From NCBI RefSeq assembly GCF_900162695.1, contig NZ_FUIH01000007.1:2852001-2916000 (forward strand): a stretch of DNA of 64,000 bases, written 5' to 3'. This DNA comes from Virgibacillus siamensis (lineage in GTDB: Bacteria; Bacillota; Bacilli; Bacillales; Amphibacillaceae). This document shows, in pieces, positions 43,992 through 52,311 of the stretch. The position numbers and the translations under genes are program-made. The notes under the pieces were generated by a model. That model did no database searches. It was not told the DNA's origin and saw only the letters and a program-made list of their open reading frames with translations. Position 1 is the first letter of the stretch. Each line of letters opens with the position of its first letter.

Positions 43992-44005
43992 TGAACGCTC
44001 GCTCA
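43992..44005. promoter_or_regulatory. Candidate TetR operator upstream of the thiolase gene
   Basis: TGAACGCTCGCTCA (minus strand TGAGCGAGCGTTCA) is a near-palindrome with the same layout as TGAATGATCATTCA at 46281-46294: TGA, two bases, GA, then the mirrored half. It lies between the ywjF terminator and the thiolase start. Confidence 0.55.
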
Positions 44006-44014
44006 ATACTGGGC

Positions 44015-44050
44015 CTAAAAGCAGAGGGGCATTTAAAAACCCCTCTGATA
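44015..44050 (-). terminator. ywjF terminator
   Basis: CAGAGGGG pairs with CCCCTCTG around a 10-nt loop, 10 bases after the ywjF stop, followed by CTTTTA. It separates ywjF from the thiolase unit. Confidence 0.7.
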
Positions 44051-44057
44051 CTGCCTT

Positions 44058-46166
44058 TTATGCTGTTTTTACTCCTTCTTCCACAAAAACACTCAATGCA
44101 AGTATTTCTGCAACATCCATTGTACTGATATCTTCTTCCACTTCTTTTGCCTTCGTACCATCACTCAACATGGTCAGGCAATATGGACATGCACTGGAGA
44201 TCATCGTTGATTCCGTCTGCAATGCCTGCTCCGTGCGGGCAACGTTGATCCGGTTGCCTGTCGTTTCCTCACTCCACATCAGGCCACCGCCGGCACCACA
44301 GCACATCCCGTTTTCACGGCTGCGATCCATTTCTGTAAGTTCAAGCCCCGGAATGGATTTCAGAATTTCACGCGGCGGGTCATACACGCCATTATACCTT
44401 CCAAGATAACAGGAGTCATGATAAGTCAAGCGCTGGTTAATATCCCGCTCCGGCTTCAATTTCCCATTCATCACCAAGTCATACAGCATTTGTGTATGAT
44501 GATAAACTTCCGCTTCAAATCCGAAATCCGGATATTCGTTTTTGAAAATATTGTATGCGTGCGGATCGATGGTTACGATCTTTTTCACGTCATGTTTGTT
44601 GAATTCCTTCATATTTTTCTCGGCAATTTCCTGGAATAGAAACTCGTTCCCGATACGACGTGCCGTATCACCGGAGTTTTGCTCTTTGTTTCCCAAAATC
44701 GCAAAGCTGATGCCAGCCTTATTCATCAGTTTAGCAAATGCCAGGGCAATTTTTTGACTGCGGTTGTCAAATGAGCCCATTGAGCTTACCCAGAAAAGGT
44801 ATTCAAAATCTTTATCTTCTTTTTTCAGTTCTTTGACAGTAGGGATGTATGCATCTTCATCCTGTTCACGCCATTTAATCCGGTCTTTTTTGGAAAGCCC
44901 CCATGGGTTGCCTTGGCGCTCAATGTTCATAACAGCACGCTGGGCATCCGGGTCCATCTTCCCTTCCGTCATAACCAGGTAACGGCGCATATCAATAATT
45001 GTACCGACATGCTCATTATTAACCGGACATGCATCTTCACAGTTTCGGCAAGTTGTACAGCCGGCAAGTTCTTCCTGTGTAATAACGTCGCCAATCAGGC
45101 TGACTGCATCCATTTTTTCCACTGCACCATCGGCAGCTGCCATCTGGTTTCCAGCCGTACCTGCAAACGCATAAGTCGGAACCCACGGCTTTTTGCCGGT
45201 AACTGCAGCACCTTTTTGGGTCAGGTGATCACGTGCTTTAATCATGATATCCATCGGTGACAGCATCTTTCCTGTACCGGATGCCGGGCAAACGTCTGTA
45301 CAGCGCCCGCACTCCACACAGGCATAAAAATCAATCATCTGATGCTGCTCAAAATCTTCCACTTTACCAACACCAAAGGATATCTCATCTTCGTCTTCAG
45401 TATCTTCATCAATATCAAAATCTATTTTTTTCAGTTTACCAGGTACGCGTTTACTCAAAAACACGTTAGCCGGCGCAGCAATCAAGTGTGCGTGTTTCGA
45501 TTGCGGTACATAAATCAGGAATGACAGGATCGTAATGGTGTGCACCCACCAGAATACAAAGAATAATACCATTGCTGCTGTTTCAGGCAGCCAGCTGAAG
45601 ACCAATGCTATTAAACTGGCAACAGGCTGTGACCATCCAATTTTTGCTTCTTCCAGCCAAATAAGTTCCATCCCGTTTGAAAATAGTACGGAAAACATCA
45701 GTGTACCGATAAATAGCAGAACAAGTCCCGCTTTAAATCCCCGTTTCAAACGAATGATTTTTTCAATGTAGCGGCGGTAGAATGCCCACACGACAGCTAC
45801 CAGGATCATCAAAACAACCAGTTCCTGAAAGAATGTAAAGGCCGGATATACTGGCCCGAACGGTAAATGACTGCCCGGGGAAAGCCCTTTTACAAATAGG
45901 TCAATTGCGCCGAATTGCACAAGCAGGAAACCGTAGAACATCATGACATGAATGGAACCTGATTTTTTGTCTTTCAATAGTTTGGACTGTCCAAATACTA
46001 TTTTTCCGATTCGGCGGAACCGCTCTTTAAAATCACGGTCAAAGTCTGATTTCTTCCCCATCTTGATGTAGGAAATCCGCGTTGTCACAACTCTGGCAAA
46101 CAAGTATAGACCATAGATGACGATAGCCGCGAACGCCACACCGTTTATTAGCAGAAATGTGTCCAT
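44058..46166 (-). CDS. ywjF: Membrane-bound Fe-S oxidoreductase, heterodisulfide-reductase-like (YwjF)
   Basis: A 702-residue protein: about six membrane helices (about 5-25, 72-95, 110-130, 147-165, 182-220), resembling a respiratory b-type subunit, then two 4Fe-4S clusters (Cys283/286/289/293 and Cys370/373/376/380) and two CCG domains ending in MCCGAGGGLMW. It probably takes electrons from acyl-CoA dehydrogenases via ETF to the quinone pool; this is inferred from family and context. ATG 46166 follows AGAGGGGG. It is adjacent to acdA in B. subtilis too. Confidence 0.88.
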   Translation of the reverse strand: MDTFLLINGVAFAAIVIYGLYLFARVVTTRISYIKMGKKSDFDRDFKERFRRIGKIVFGQSKLLKDKKSGSIHVMMFYGFLLVQFGAIDLFVKGLSPGSHLPFGPVYPAFTFFQELVVLMILVAVVWAFYRRYIEKIIRLKRGFKAGLVLLFIGTLMFSVLFSNGMELIWLEEAKIGWSQPVASLIALVFSWLPETAAMVLFFVFWWVHTITILSFLIYVPQSKHAHLIAAPANVFLSKRVPGKLKKIDFDIDEDTEDEDEISFGVGKVEDFEQHQMIDFYACVECGRCTDVCPASGTGKMLSPMDIMIKARDHLTQKGAAVTGKKPWVPTYAFAGTAGNQMAAADGAVEKMDAVSLIGDVITQEELAGCTTCRNCEDACPVNNEHVGTIIDMRRYLVMTEGKMDPDAQRAVMNIERQGNPWGLSKKDRIKWREQDEDAYIPTVKELKKEDKDFEYLFWVSSMGSFDNRSQKIALAFAKLMNKAGISFAILGNKEQNSGDTARRIGNEFLFQEIAEKNMKEFNKHDVKKIVTIDPHAYNIFKNEYPDFGFEAEVYHHTQMLYDLVMNGKLKPERDINQRLTYHDSCYLGRYNGVYDPPREILKSIPGLELTEMDRSRENGMCCGAGGGLMWSEETTGNRINVARTEQALQTESTMISSACPYCLTMLSDGTKAKEVEEDISTMDVAEILALSVFVEEGVKTA

Positions 46167-46270
46167 TATTCGCTCCCCCTCTGTAAGTAGTATTGTAACG
46201 TAAAATGACAGCGATTGCATTTTTCAGCAAAAAACGACAAACGCGATTTATGTGAAATGTCCATAGTTAT

Positions 46271-46299
46271 ACTTTATAAGTGAATGATCATTCAGTCAA
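46271..46299 (-). promoter_or_regulatory. ywjF promoter with embedded palindromic operator
   Basis: TTGACT (46294-46299), a 17-nt spacer, TAAAGT (46271-46276) on the minus strand. The spacer is filled by the perfect 14-bp palindrome TGAATGATCATTCA (46281-46294), ideally placed for repression. Half-sites TGAATGA/TCATTCA equal those of the B. subtilis FadR box as I recall it, but directly abutting. Confidence 0.75.
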
Positions 46300-46376
46300 C
46301 TCATTTTTTGCTAAATGTGATAATTGTCATAAATTATTCTTTCGGTAAGCCTTTATTTGGCGTGGATAAACATATT

Positions 46377-46412
46377 AAAAACCGGGTATTGGGAACTACC
46401 CGGTTTTTTATG
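46377..46412. terminator. argS terminator (bidirectional form)
   Basis: AAAACCGGGTA and TACCCGGTTTTTT form a stem with an 8-nt loop. On the minus strand it follows array F, so array F is part of the argS 3' untranslated region. Confidence 0.88.
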
Positions 46413-46455
46413 AACCCTTGCCTCCGTGGGGTAAAATAATATCTGAATAGGTAGC

Positions 46456-46581
46456 TTTCTTCGGCGCGAGCCGGGGGTTCTTCGGCGGGTTCAACACTTT
46501 CTTCGGCGGCTGTCGCGATTTGTTCGGCGGTTCTGACTCTTCCTTCGGCGGGTTGTGCACTTTCTTCGGCACGTTCACCTT
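46456..46581 (-). repeat. Tandem array F: six units of exactly 21 nt, keyword CGCCGAAGAAAG
   Basis: On the plus strand six consecutive 21-mers start TTTCTTCGGCGCG, GTTCTTCGGCGGG, TTTCTTCGGCGGC, TTTGTTCGGCGGT, TTCCTTCGGCGGG and TTTCTTCGGCACG; the last 8-10 nt of each are unrelated. It lies in the argS 3' region, before the terminator. In gene sense the GCCGAA core resembles the GCCGGAA keyword of arrays D1/D2. Confidence 0.93.
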
Positions 46582-46585
46582 ATCT

Positions 46586-46622
46586 CCGCGGAAAGCGAAG
46601 TGTATTTCCGGAGCGGTGGCAT
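46586..46622. repeat. Fragment of dispersed repeat R2
   Basis: GGAAAGCGAAGTGTATTTCC followed by GGAGCGGT matches, on the opposite strand, the GGAAATATACTTCGCTTTC block and flanking CCGCTCC of R2 copies. It is a 35-bp remnant between array F and argS. Confidence 0.65.
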
Positions 46623-46642
46623 ATCAACTCAGCAGCCGTCCT

Positions 46643-48313
46643 CTACATCTTCTCCGGTGCATTCACTCCGAGCAGGCCTAAGCTGTTTTGAATGGTGATT
46701 CGGACTGCTTTCATCAGGGCGATGCGTGCTTTAGTCTGTTCCGGATCATCTGGATTCAGCACTTTTTCCGCATTGTAAAAACTGTGCAGCTGGGATGCCA
46801 GATCGAATACATATTGCGTTATTTTATGCGGGGTCTGTTTTTGTGCTGCATCTGCAACGGTCTGCGGGAATTCCCCCAGTTTTTTCAGCAATTCCACTTC
46901 TTTTTCAGATGTGAGAAGCTCCGCATTATAATTACCATCACCTGCAAGGCCTTTTTCCTCCGCCTGCTTCAGCATCGTGCAAATCCGGGCATGTGCGTAT
47001 TGTACATAGTATACCGGATTATCATTTGATTCCGATTTGGCCAGATCCATGTCAAAATCCAGCTGCGTATCATTTGAACGCATAATGAAGAAATACCGAA
47101 CTGCATCAGCTCCAACCTCATCGAGCAGATCGCGGAGTGCCACAATTTTCCCGGTGCGTTTGGACATTTTAATCAGTTCATCATTCTCAAACAGGCGAAC
47201 CATTTGAATGACTTTCACGTCAAACTTTTCGGGGGAATAACCCAATGCCTCAATGGCTGCGCGCATTCTGCCGATATAACCGTGGTGATCCGCTCCCCAC
47301 ACATTAATAATCTGATCATAGCCGCGTTCCAGTTTATTTTTATGATAAGCAATGTCCGGGGTGAGGTACGTGTAATTACCATCCTGTTTGATAAGCACGC
47401 GGTCTTTGTCATCGCCAAATGCCGTGGAACGGAACCATACCGCACCATCCTGATCGTAAACATACCCGCCGTCCTTCAATGTCTGTACCGCTTCTTTCAC
47501 TTTGTTGGCATCATACAATGATTGTTCCGAGAACCAGTTGTCAAAGTAAACACCGAAATCATTCAGGTCTTTTTTCAACTTATCTAATTCAAAATTCAGG
47601 CCATATTCCTTGAAAAAAGCAAGCCTTTCCGTTTTTCCCGTATTGATCCACTGTTCCCCATACTCATTTGCAAGCGTTTTGCCGATATCAATAATATCTG
47701 CGCCGCGGTAACCATCTTCCGGCATTTCTCCTTTCATGCCAAGTGCCTCTTTGTAGCGCGCCTCAATCGATAATGCGAGATTGTCAATCTGGCTTCCGGC
47801 GTCATTCACATAATATTCCCGGTCAGTTTGATAGCCGGCCATCTCGAGCACATTGCAGAGGACATCACCAAATGCTGCGCCGCGGGCATGTCCCAGGTGC
47901 AAGTCCCCGGTCGGATTAACCGAAACAAATTCAACCTGCACTTTCCCGTTTTTTCCAGTGTCCGTCCGGCCGTAATCCTTGCCGGCATTCAGGATGGTTG
48001 GAATTAATTCACCTAAATAGTCACCTTTCATGAAAAAGTTGATAAAACCTGGTCCGGCAATCTCCACTTTATCAACTGCTGCCTTCGTACTGTCCAGATT
48101 TTGCACAATATCATCCGCAATCAAGCGTGGTGCTTTTTTGGCAATACGGGCCAACTGCATGGCAATATTGGTCGCAAAATCACCGTGTGCCTTTTCTTTT
48201 GGTTTTTCCAGAATAATTGCCGGGAGTTCTGCTTCTGATGCGAGTTCCGCTTTTACAACCGCGGCTGCAATTTCCTGCTTTAACGTGTCTTCCGTTTGTG
48301 CAAGGACATTCAT
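46643..48313 (-). CDS. argS: Arginyl-tRNA synthetase
   Basis: A 556-residue class I synthetase charging tRNA-Arg: HIGH-type motif HLGH at 139-142 in PTGDLHLGHARGAAFGD, KMSK motif in IKMSKRTGK, an N-terminal Arg-S additional domain (about 1-95) and a C-terminal DALR anticodon-binding domain (about 440-556). It overlaps ywiB by 4 nt, implying coupled translation. Its 3' UTR contains an R2 fragment and array F before the terminator. Confidence 0.98.
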   Translation of the reverse strand: MNVLAQTEDTLKQEIAAAVVKAELASEAELPAIILEKPKEKAHGDFATNIAMQLARIAKKAPRLIADDIVQNLDSTKAAVDKVEIAGPGFINFFMKGDYLGELIPTILNAGKDYGRTDTGKNGKVQVEFVSVNPTGDLHLGHARGAAFGDVLCNVLEMAGYQTDREYYVNDAGSQIDNLALSIEARYKEALGMKGEMPEDGYRGADIIDIGKTLANEYGEQWINTGKTERLAFFKEYGLNFELDKLKKDLNDFGVYFDNWFSEQSLYDANKVKEAVQTLKDGGYVYDQDGAVWFRSTAFGDDKDRVLIKQDGNYTYLTPDIAYHKNKLERGYDQIINVWGADHHGYIGRMRAAIEALGYSPEKFDVKVIQMVRLFENDELIKMSKRTGKIVALRDLLDEVGADAVRYFFIMRSNDTQLDFDMDLAKSESNDNPVYYVQYAHARICTMLKQAEEKGLAGDGNYNAELLTSEKEVELLKKLGEFPQTVADAAQKQTPHKITQYVFDLASQLHSFYNAEKVLNPDDPEQTKARIALMKAVRITIQNSLGLLGVNAPEKM

Positions 48314-48750
48314 TCGGATTCCTCCTTCTTCAGTGTCATTTCCAATTTGTGTGTTCGTGCTTCCTGTCCATTAAGACTTACTGAGTAATCAATGGTCAGT
48401 AACCCATTCCTCTCTCCTGTCAGAGACTGAAAAGCAATGGTATCCGTATAGGTTTCCATATGTATGTTGCCATGGGGATGCTGAAATACGTTCTCCGTTT
48501 TTTGACCGGTATGGAATTGCTGATGCATCGTAACGACACCAACCCGCTTGATACTGACTCGGTCCGGATTAATGGTGATCAGATTCTTAATTGCTGCACC
48601 ATCATCAGTTGTTTCCTCATATGTCAGTATACAGCGGTTTCCCTTTTCATAATACGTACCGGATTCGTTTAGAGTATTGTATTCCATTTCACCATCGTTA
48701 TCAATCATTGTCTGCATCTCAATTGTAATGGATTTTGACTCCAAGTTCAT
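48310..48750 (-). CDS. ywiB: DUF1934 family protein YwiB
   Basis: A 146-residue protein with the calycin-like DUF1934 pattern: SITIEMQTMIDNDGEMEYNTL, SGTYYEKGNRCILTYEE, and DTIAFQSLTGERNGLLTIDYSVSLNGQ. The function is unknown. ATG 48750 has GGAG upstream; the ORF opens at 48771. It is the first gene of the ywiB-argS operon, conserved in Bacillaceae. Confidence 0.9.
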   Translation of the reverse strand: MNLESKSITIEMQTMIDNDGEMEYNTLNESGTYYEKGNRCILTYEETTDDGAAIKNLITINPDRVSIKRVGVVTMHQQFHTGQKTENVFQHPHGNIHMETYTDTIAFQSLTGERNGLLTIDYSVSLNGQEARTHKLEMTLKKEESE

Positions 48751-48781
48751 CCTACTCCGCTCCTGTATCATATAATTTCCT

Positions 48782-48811
48782 ATTATATCGATAATGGTAC
48801 CTGTTTATCAA
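48782..48811 (-). promoter_or_regulatory. ywiB-argS promoter
   Basis: TTGATA (48806-48811), 18-nt spacer, perfect TATAAT (48782-48787), about 30 nt before the ywiB start. Confidence 0.75.
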
Positions 48812-48925
48812 TATAAAAAAATTTTGCTCAGCGGAACGGAATTATACGAATTTTTCCGTTTATTCCGGACTTTCTTTTCCCATAATGGTAATAATTAATC
48901 GATAACGATAATGGGGTAAAGCTGT

Positions 48926-50992
48926 ATGAAGATGAAAAAATTTATACCCGAAAACAAATGGTATCTGTTGCTGTACAGTTTTGGCGGCTTGTTCATGCTT
49001 GGTCTGACCATGCTTGTTGCTGTGTATTTCATCAGTTTCCTGCTTGGACCGCCAAAACTGATGACAGATCAAAATACAATCTACTATGGCATTCACGGTG
49101 ATGTAATCGGCGAAGAAAGCGGTGTTGAAAACCGTTACTGGGTTAATCTCGAGGATATTTCGCCGCATGTCATCCGGGCCACGCTTGCGATTGAGGACCA
49201 GCATTTTTACGAGCATAATGGATTTGATTTAAAACGCATTGCCGGTGCAGCGTTGGCTGATTTAAAAAGCATGTCCCTGCAGGAAGGTGCGAGTACCCTG
49301 ACCCAGCAGTATGCCCGAAATTTGTATTTATCCCATGAAAAATCGTGGACACGTAAAATCAAGGAAGCATTTTATACGGTACGAATTGAAATGTACTACT
49401 CCAAAAATGAAATTCTGGAAGGCTATTTGAACACCATCTACTTCGGACACGGGGCATACGGGATTGAAGCAGCAAGCAGGTTTTTTTTCGATAAATCGGC
49501 AAGTGAACTAAGCTTGGCCGAAGCATCGATGCTTGCTGCAATTCCAAAAGGGCCATCTTATTACTCCCCGTTAAATAACCGGAAAAATGCGGAACGGCGT
49601 CAGAAACAGATTTTACTGACGATGTGGAAAAATGATGTCATTTCAGAGCAGCAATATTATTTGGCGTCACATGAAACATTGGCATATGCAGGGAAAAATG
49701 AAGAAAAACAGCCTGCTGCCGCACCGTATTTCCAGGATACGGTCCTGTTGGAAGCTGCCAATATTCTTGACACAGATACCGAATCCATCCGGTCAGGCGG
49801 CTATAAAATCTTTACAACACTTGATAAGTCGCTTCAGAAAAAGCTGGAGAAAAATGCAGCCAGTGTCATAAATGATGCAAGTGACATTCAGCTTGGAGCC
49901 GTGGCAATGGCCCCTGACACCGGCGGAATTCGCGCGCTGGTTGGCGGAAGAAATTACCGGGAGAGCCAATTTAACCGGGCAGTCCGCGCCAAACGCATGC
50001 CAGGTTCAACGTTTAAAGCCTTTTTATATTACGCCGCACTGCGGAACGGGTACACCCCGAGCACGATGCTGGAGAGCAAACCGACAGCTTTTGAATTGGA
50101 AGACGGAAAGGTGTATCAGCCGAGCAACTTTAATGGCTATTACGCCAATCGCCCAATTTCACTTGCCCAGGCACTTGCCCTTTCGGATAATGTATACGCC
50201 GTTAAAACGAATATTTATTTGGGGGCGCAAAAACTGGTTGATACAGCAAAAAAATTCGGGATTGACAGCAAACTTCCGGCAGTTCCGTCGCTAGCCCTTG
50301 GAACCGCGTCAGTCACAGTTGAGGACATGGTTGCCGGTTATGGAATGATCGCCAATGGCGGGCACCAAATTGATGGACACACCATTACGAAAATCGTGAA
50401 CCGTCGCGGCAAAGTTATTTTTGAACGAAAAGAAGAAACCGGTGAGCAAATATTGGACAAACAAACAACATTCGTTTTGACTCAATTGCTGACAGGCATA
50501 TTTGATCGTACGCTGGACGGCTACATGTCAGTTACCGGCTCGACAGTTGCCGATGAACTTGACCGCATATATGCAGCCAAGTCCGGCACAACCAATACAG
50601 ACAGCTGGATGATTGGCTACAGTCCTCAGCTCGTGATGGGCGTGTGGACTGGCTACGACAATAATAATCCGCTTGTTAAAACCGAAGAAGTTGCATATGC
50701 GAAAAATATTTGGGCGGATTTTATGAAGGCCGCGCATGAAGATATGCCCGCCAAACGCTTTACTGTCCCGGATGGCGTTGTCGGCGTGTCGATTGATCCG
50801 GTTACAGGAAAAAGGGCAACACCATATTGTGAGAAAAGCCGTGTGATGTATTATGAAAAAGGAACAGCACCTGAAGTCCATTGCACCAAGCATATGCCGG
50901 AAGATGGCGAAGATGTAAAGCAAGATTCCGATCGGGAAAGTCATGATAAAGAGAAAGGTATTTTTGAAAAGTTGTTTGATATGCTGTTTTGA
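48926..50992 (+). CDS. pbpG: Class A penicillin-binding protein PbpG-like
   Basis: A 688-residue bifunctional peptidoglycan synthase: cytoplasmic tail, one membrane helix (about 16-40), glycosyltransferase domain with catalytic Glu90 (AIEDQHFYEHNGFD), and transpeptidase domain with Ser361-Thr-Phe-Lys364, SDN at 420-422 and KSG at 552-554. The place between ywiB and ywhD matches pbpG (PBP2d) of B. subtilis, which builds spore wall under forespore control. GGTAATAATT at 48889 resembles a sigma-F -10, but I found no -35. Start at ATG 48926 follows GGGGT. Confidence 0.92.
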   Translation: MKMKKFIPENKWYLLLYSFGGLFMLGLTMLVAVYFISFLLGPPKLMTDQNTIYYGIHGDVIGEESGVENRYWVNLEDISPHVIRATLAIEDQHFYEHNGFDLKRIAGAALADLKSMSLQEGASTLTQQYARNLYLSHEKSWTRKIKEAFYTVRIEMYYSKNEILEGYLNTIYFGHGAYGIEAASRFFFDKSASELSLAEASMLAAIPKGPSYYSPLNNRKNAERRQKQILLTMWKNDVISEQQYYLASHETLAYAGKNEEKQPAAAPYFQDTVLLEAANILDTDTESIRSGGYKIFTTLDKSLQKKLEKNAASVINDASDIQLGAVAMAPDTGGIRALVGGRNYRESQFNRAVRAKRMPGSTFKAFLYYAALRNGYTPSTMLESKPTAFELEDGKVYQPSNFNGYYANRPISLAQALALSDNVYAVKTNIYLGAQKLVDTAKKFGIDSKLPAVPSLALGTASVTVEDMVAGYGMIANGGHQIDGHTITKIVNRRGKVIFERKEETGEQILDKQTTFVLTQLLTGIFDRTLDGYMSVTGSTVADELDRIYAAKSGTTNTDSWMIGYSPQLVMGVWTGYDNNNPLVKTEEVAYAKNIWADFMKAAHEDMPAKRFTVPDGVVGVSIDPVTGKRATPYCEKSRVMYYEKGTAPEVHCTKHMPEDGEDVKQDSDRESHDKEKGIFEKLFDMLF

Positions 50993-51022
50993 TGGATTTT
51001 CCCAGTAGGGTCTCCATAAAAG

Positions 51023-51070
51023 ACAAAAAAGAAGCCGACCCTATCCGTATAGAGTCAGCCTCTTTTTTGT
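51023..51070. terminator. Bidirectional terminator between pbpG and ywhD
   Basis: AAAAAAGAAGCCGACCCTAT and ATAGAGTCAGCCTCTTTTTT form a long stem with a 4-nt loop and tracts on both sides, between convergent genes. Confidence 0.9.
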
Positions 51071-51176
51071 CCTAGTAATACATGAGTTAGCCCATGTATA
51101 CATATTTTACAAATTTCCGGTTGAAAGTACAAGATTTTAAATTATTGTTCATAATTCAGTCACAAAATGTTCAATT

Positions 51177-51701
51177 TTATTCCGGAAGTACATCTTTAAG
51201 TTCGTCGGTAGAGTTTTTCCACATTTCCCCGCCTTCAAAATCAGCAAGGAAATCCTTCAGCAATTTCTTGGAATGGTCATCCATATGTTCAACCATGACT
51301 TTACCTTTAAGTGACTTGTCCATATGTGTGACATGCTCAGGCATGGACTTGTATGCGCGCTTGATTGAGCGGTCTACACGGATTTCACTTCCGCATACAC
51401 CGGAAAAATATGGACCATTTTCCCCTTTTTCAACTGTTACCCAGACGATCCAATACAGTTTTCCGTTCGGTACTTCCTCTTTATTAGGCAAAAATTTCAC
51501 ACGGCGTTCCACTTCACTGCGGGCATGCATCGCACCCATATCAACGAACGCACGGTCTTCATTTGGATCAATTATTACCGGTGACATATTTTCAAGGCTG
51601 ATGGAACCGATGCCGTAGCCGCCATGGCCATCCGTGGAATCGTCCTTAAGTATCGTAAATGGATTGCTTTTCTTTTTATTTGAAGATTGCTCTGAACTCA
51701 T
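51177..51701 (-). CDS. ywhD: YwhD family protein (unknown function)
   Basis: A 174-residue soluble protein typical of YwhD: NPFTILKDDSTDGHGGYGIG, DMGAMHARSEVERRVKFLPN and PYFSGVCGSEIRVDR are characteristic. No signal peptide, membrane segment or catalytic motif is obvious. Position beside pbpG is as in B. subtilis. The function is unknown. Confidence 0.9.
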   Translation of the reverse strand: MSSEQSSNKKKSNPFTILKDDSTDGHGGYGIGSISLENMSPVIIDPNEDRAFVDMGAMHARSEVERRVKFLPNKEEVPNGKLYWIVWVTVEKGENGPYFSGVCGSEIRVDRSIKRAYKSMPEHVTHMDKSLKGKVMVEHMDDHSKKLLKDFLADFEGGEMWKNSTDELKDVLPE

Positions 51702-51793
51702 TATCTGACCCTCCTACAAGCTTTGGTAACCATTGTAGCATAGGTTAATGGGACATTTCACATATGAGCGATTGCTCAAGCTTTTCACCTGAA

Positions 51794-51823
51794 AAAACCC
51801 GCCATCAGGAAGGCGGGCTCTCA
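51794..51823 (-). terminator. ywgA terminator overlapping its stop codon
   Basis: On the minus strand CCCGCC, loop TTCCTGAT, GGCGGG and TTTTTT; the ywgA stop codon TGA is in the loop. Confidence 0.88.
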
Positions 51824-52311
51824 CGTAATGATCGGATAAACAGCTGGGCGTCGCTGATTTCGGTATCCGTATAATTTTGTTTCGGTTTGACGGTATGTAT
51901 TTTTTCATACAATTCATCTTCCGCTAAATCGTCAAAAAAGAGCATTGTGGAAACAAGCTCCAGGAAGCGTGAACTTTTTTCTTTCAGCATCTTTACGTGA
52001 GTGGTCATATCCGGCATCTCAAGCCGAAACTGATCCAAAAAAGATTTTCCATCGTCAGTAATTGTATAATTGTATTGAAAATAGTTGCTCCGGTCCTCTT
52101 TTTCCTCCGCGATAAAACCAAGATTGCACAATTCTTCCACCCGGAGTGAAAGCTCTTCAGAGTATGGACCGTAAAAGTGAAACTGATATTTTTCCTCAAA
52201 CGGCATGTGACACCGCTGCAAAATATAAATCATTTTCTGCAGTTTTTTTCGTCCGCTGACATCGTTTGCCACCGAAAAAAATTGCATTAGTTTTGCATGA
52301 TTAGTCAGCAT
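51805..52311 (-). CDS. ywgA: YwgA family protein (unknown function)
   Basis: A 168-residue protein with GRKKLQKMIYILQRCHMPFEEKYQFHFYGPYSEEL, matching the YwgA family; the layout suggests a winged-helix-like fold in the N-terminal half. Its exact role is unknown. ATG 52311 has GCAGGGA/GGAGGTG upstream and lies 11 nt inside the ywfO 3' end. The last codons form the 5' arm of its terminator. Confidence 0.87.
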   Translation of the reverse strand: MLTNHAKLMQFFSVANDVSGRKKLQKMIYILQRCHMPFEEKYQFHFYGPYSEELSLRVEELCNLGFIAEEKEDRSNYFQYNYTITDDGKSFLDQFRLEMPDMTTHVKMLKEKSSRFLELVSTMLFFDDLAEDELYEKIHTVKPKQNYTDTEISDAQLFIRSLRESPPS

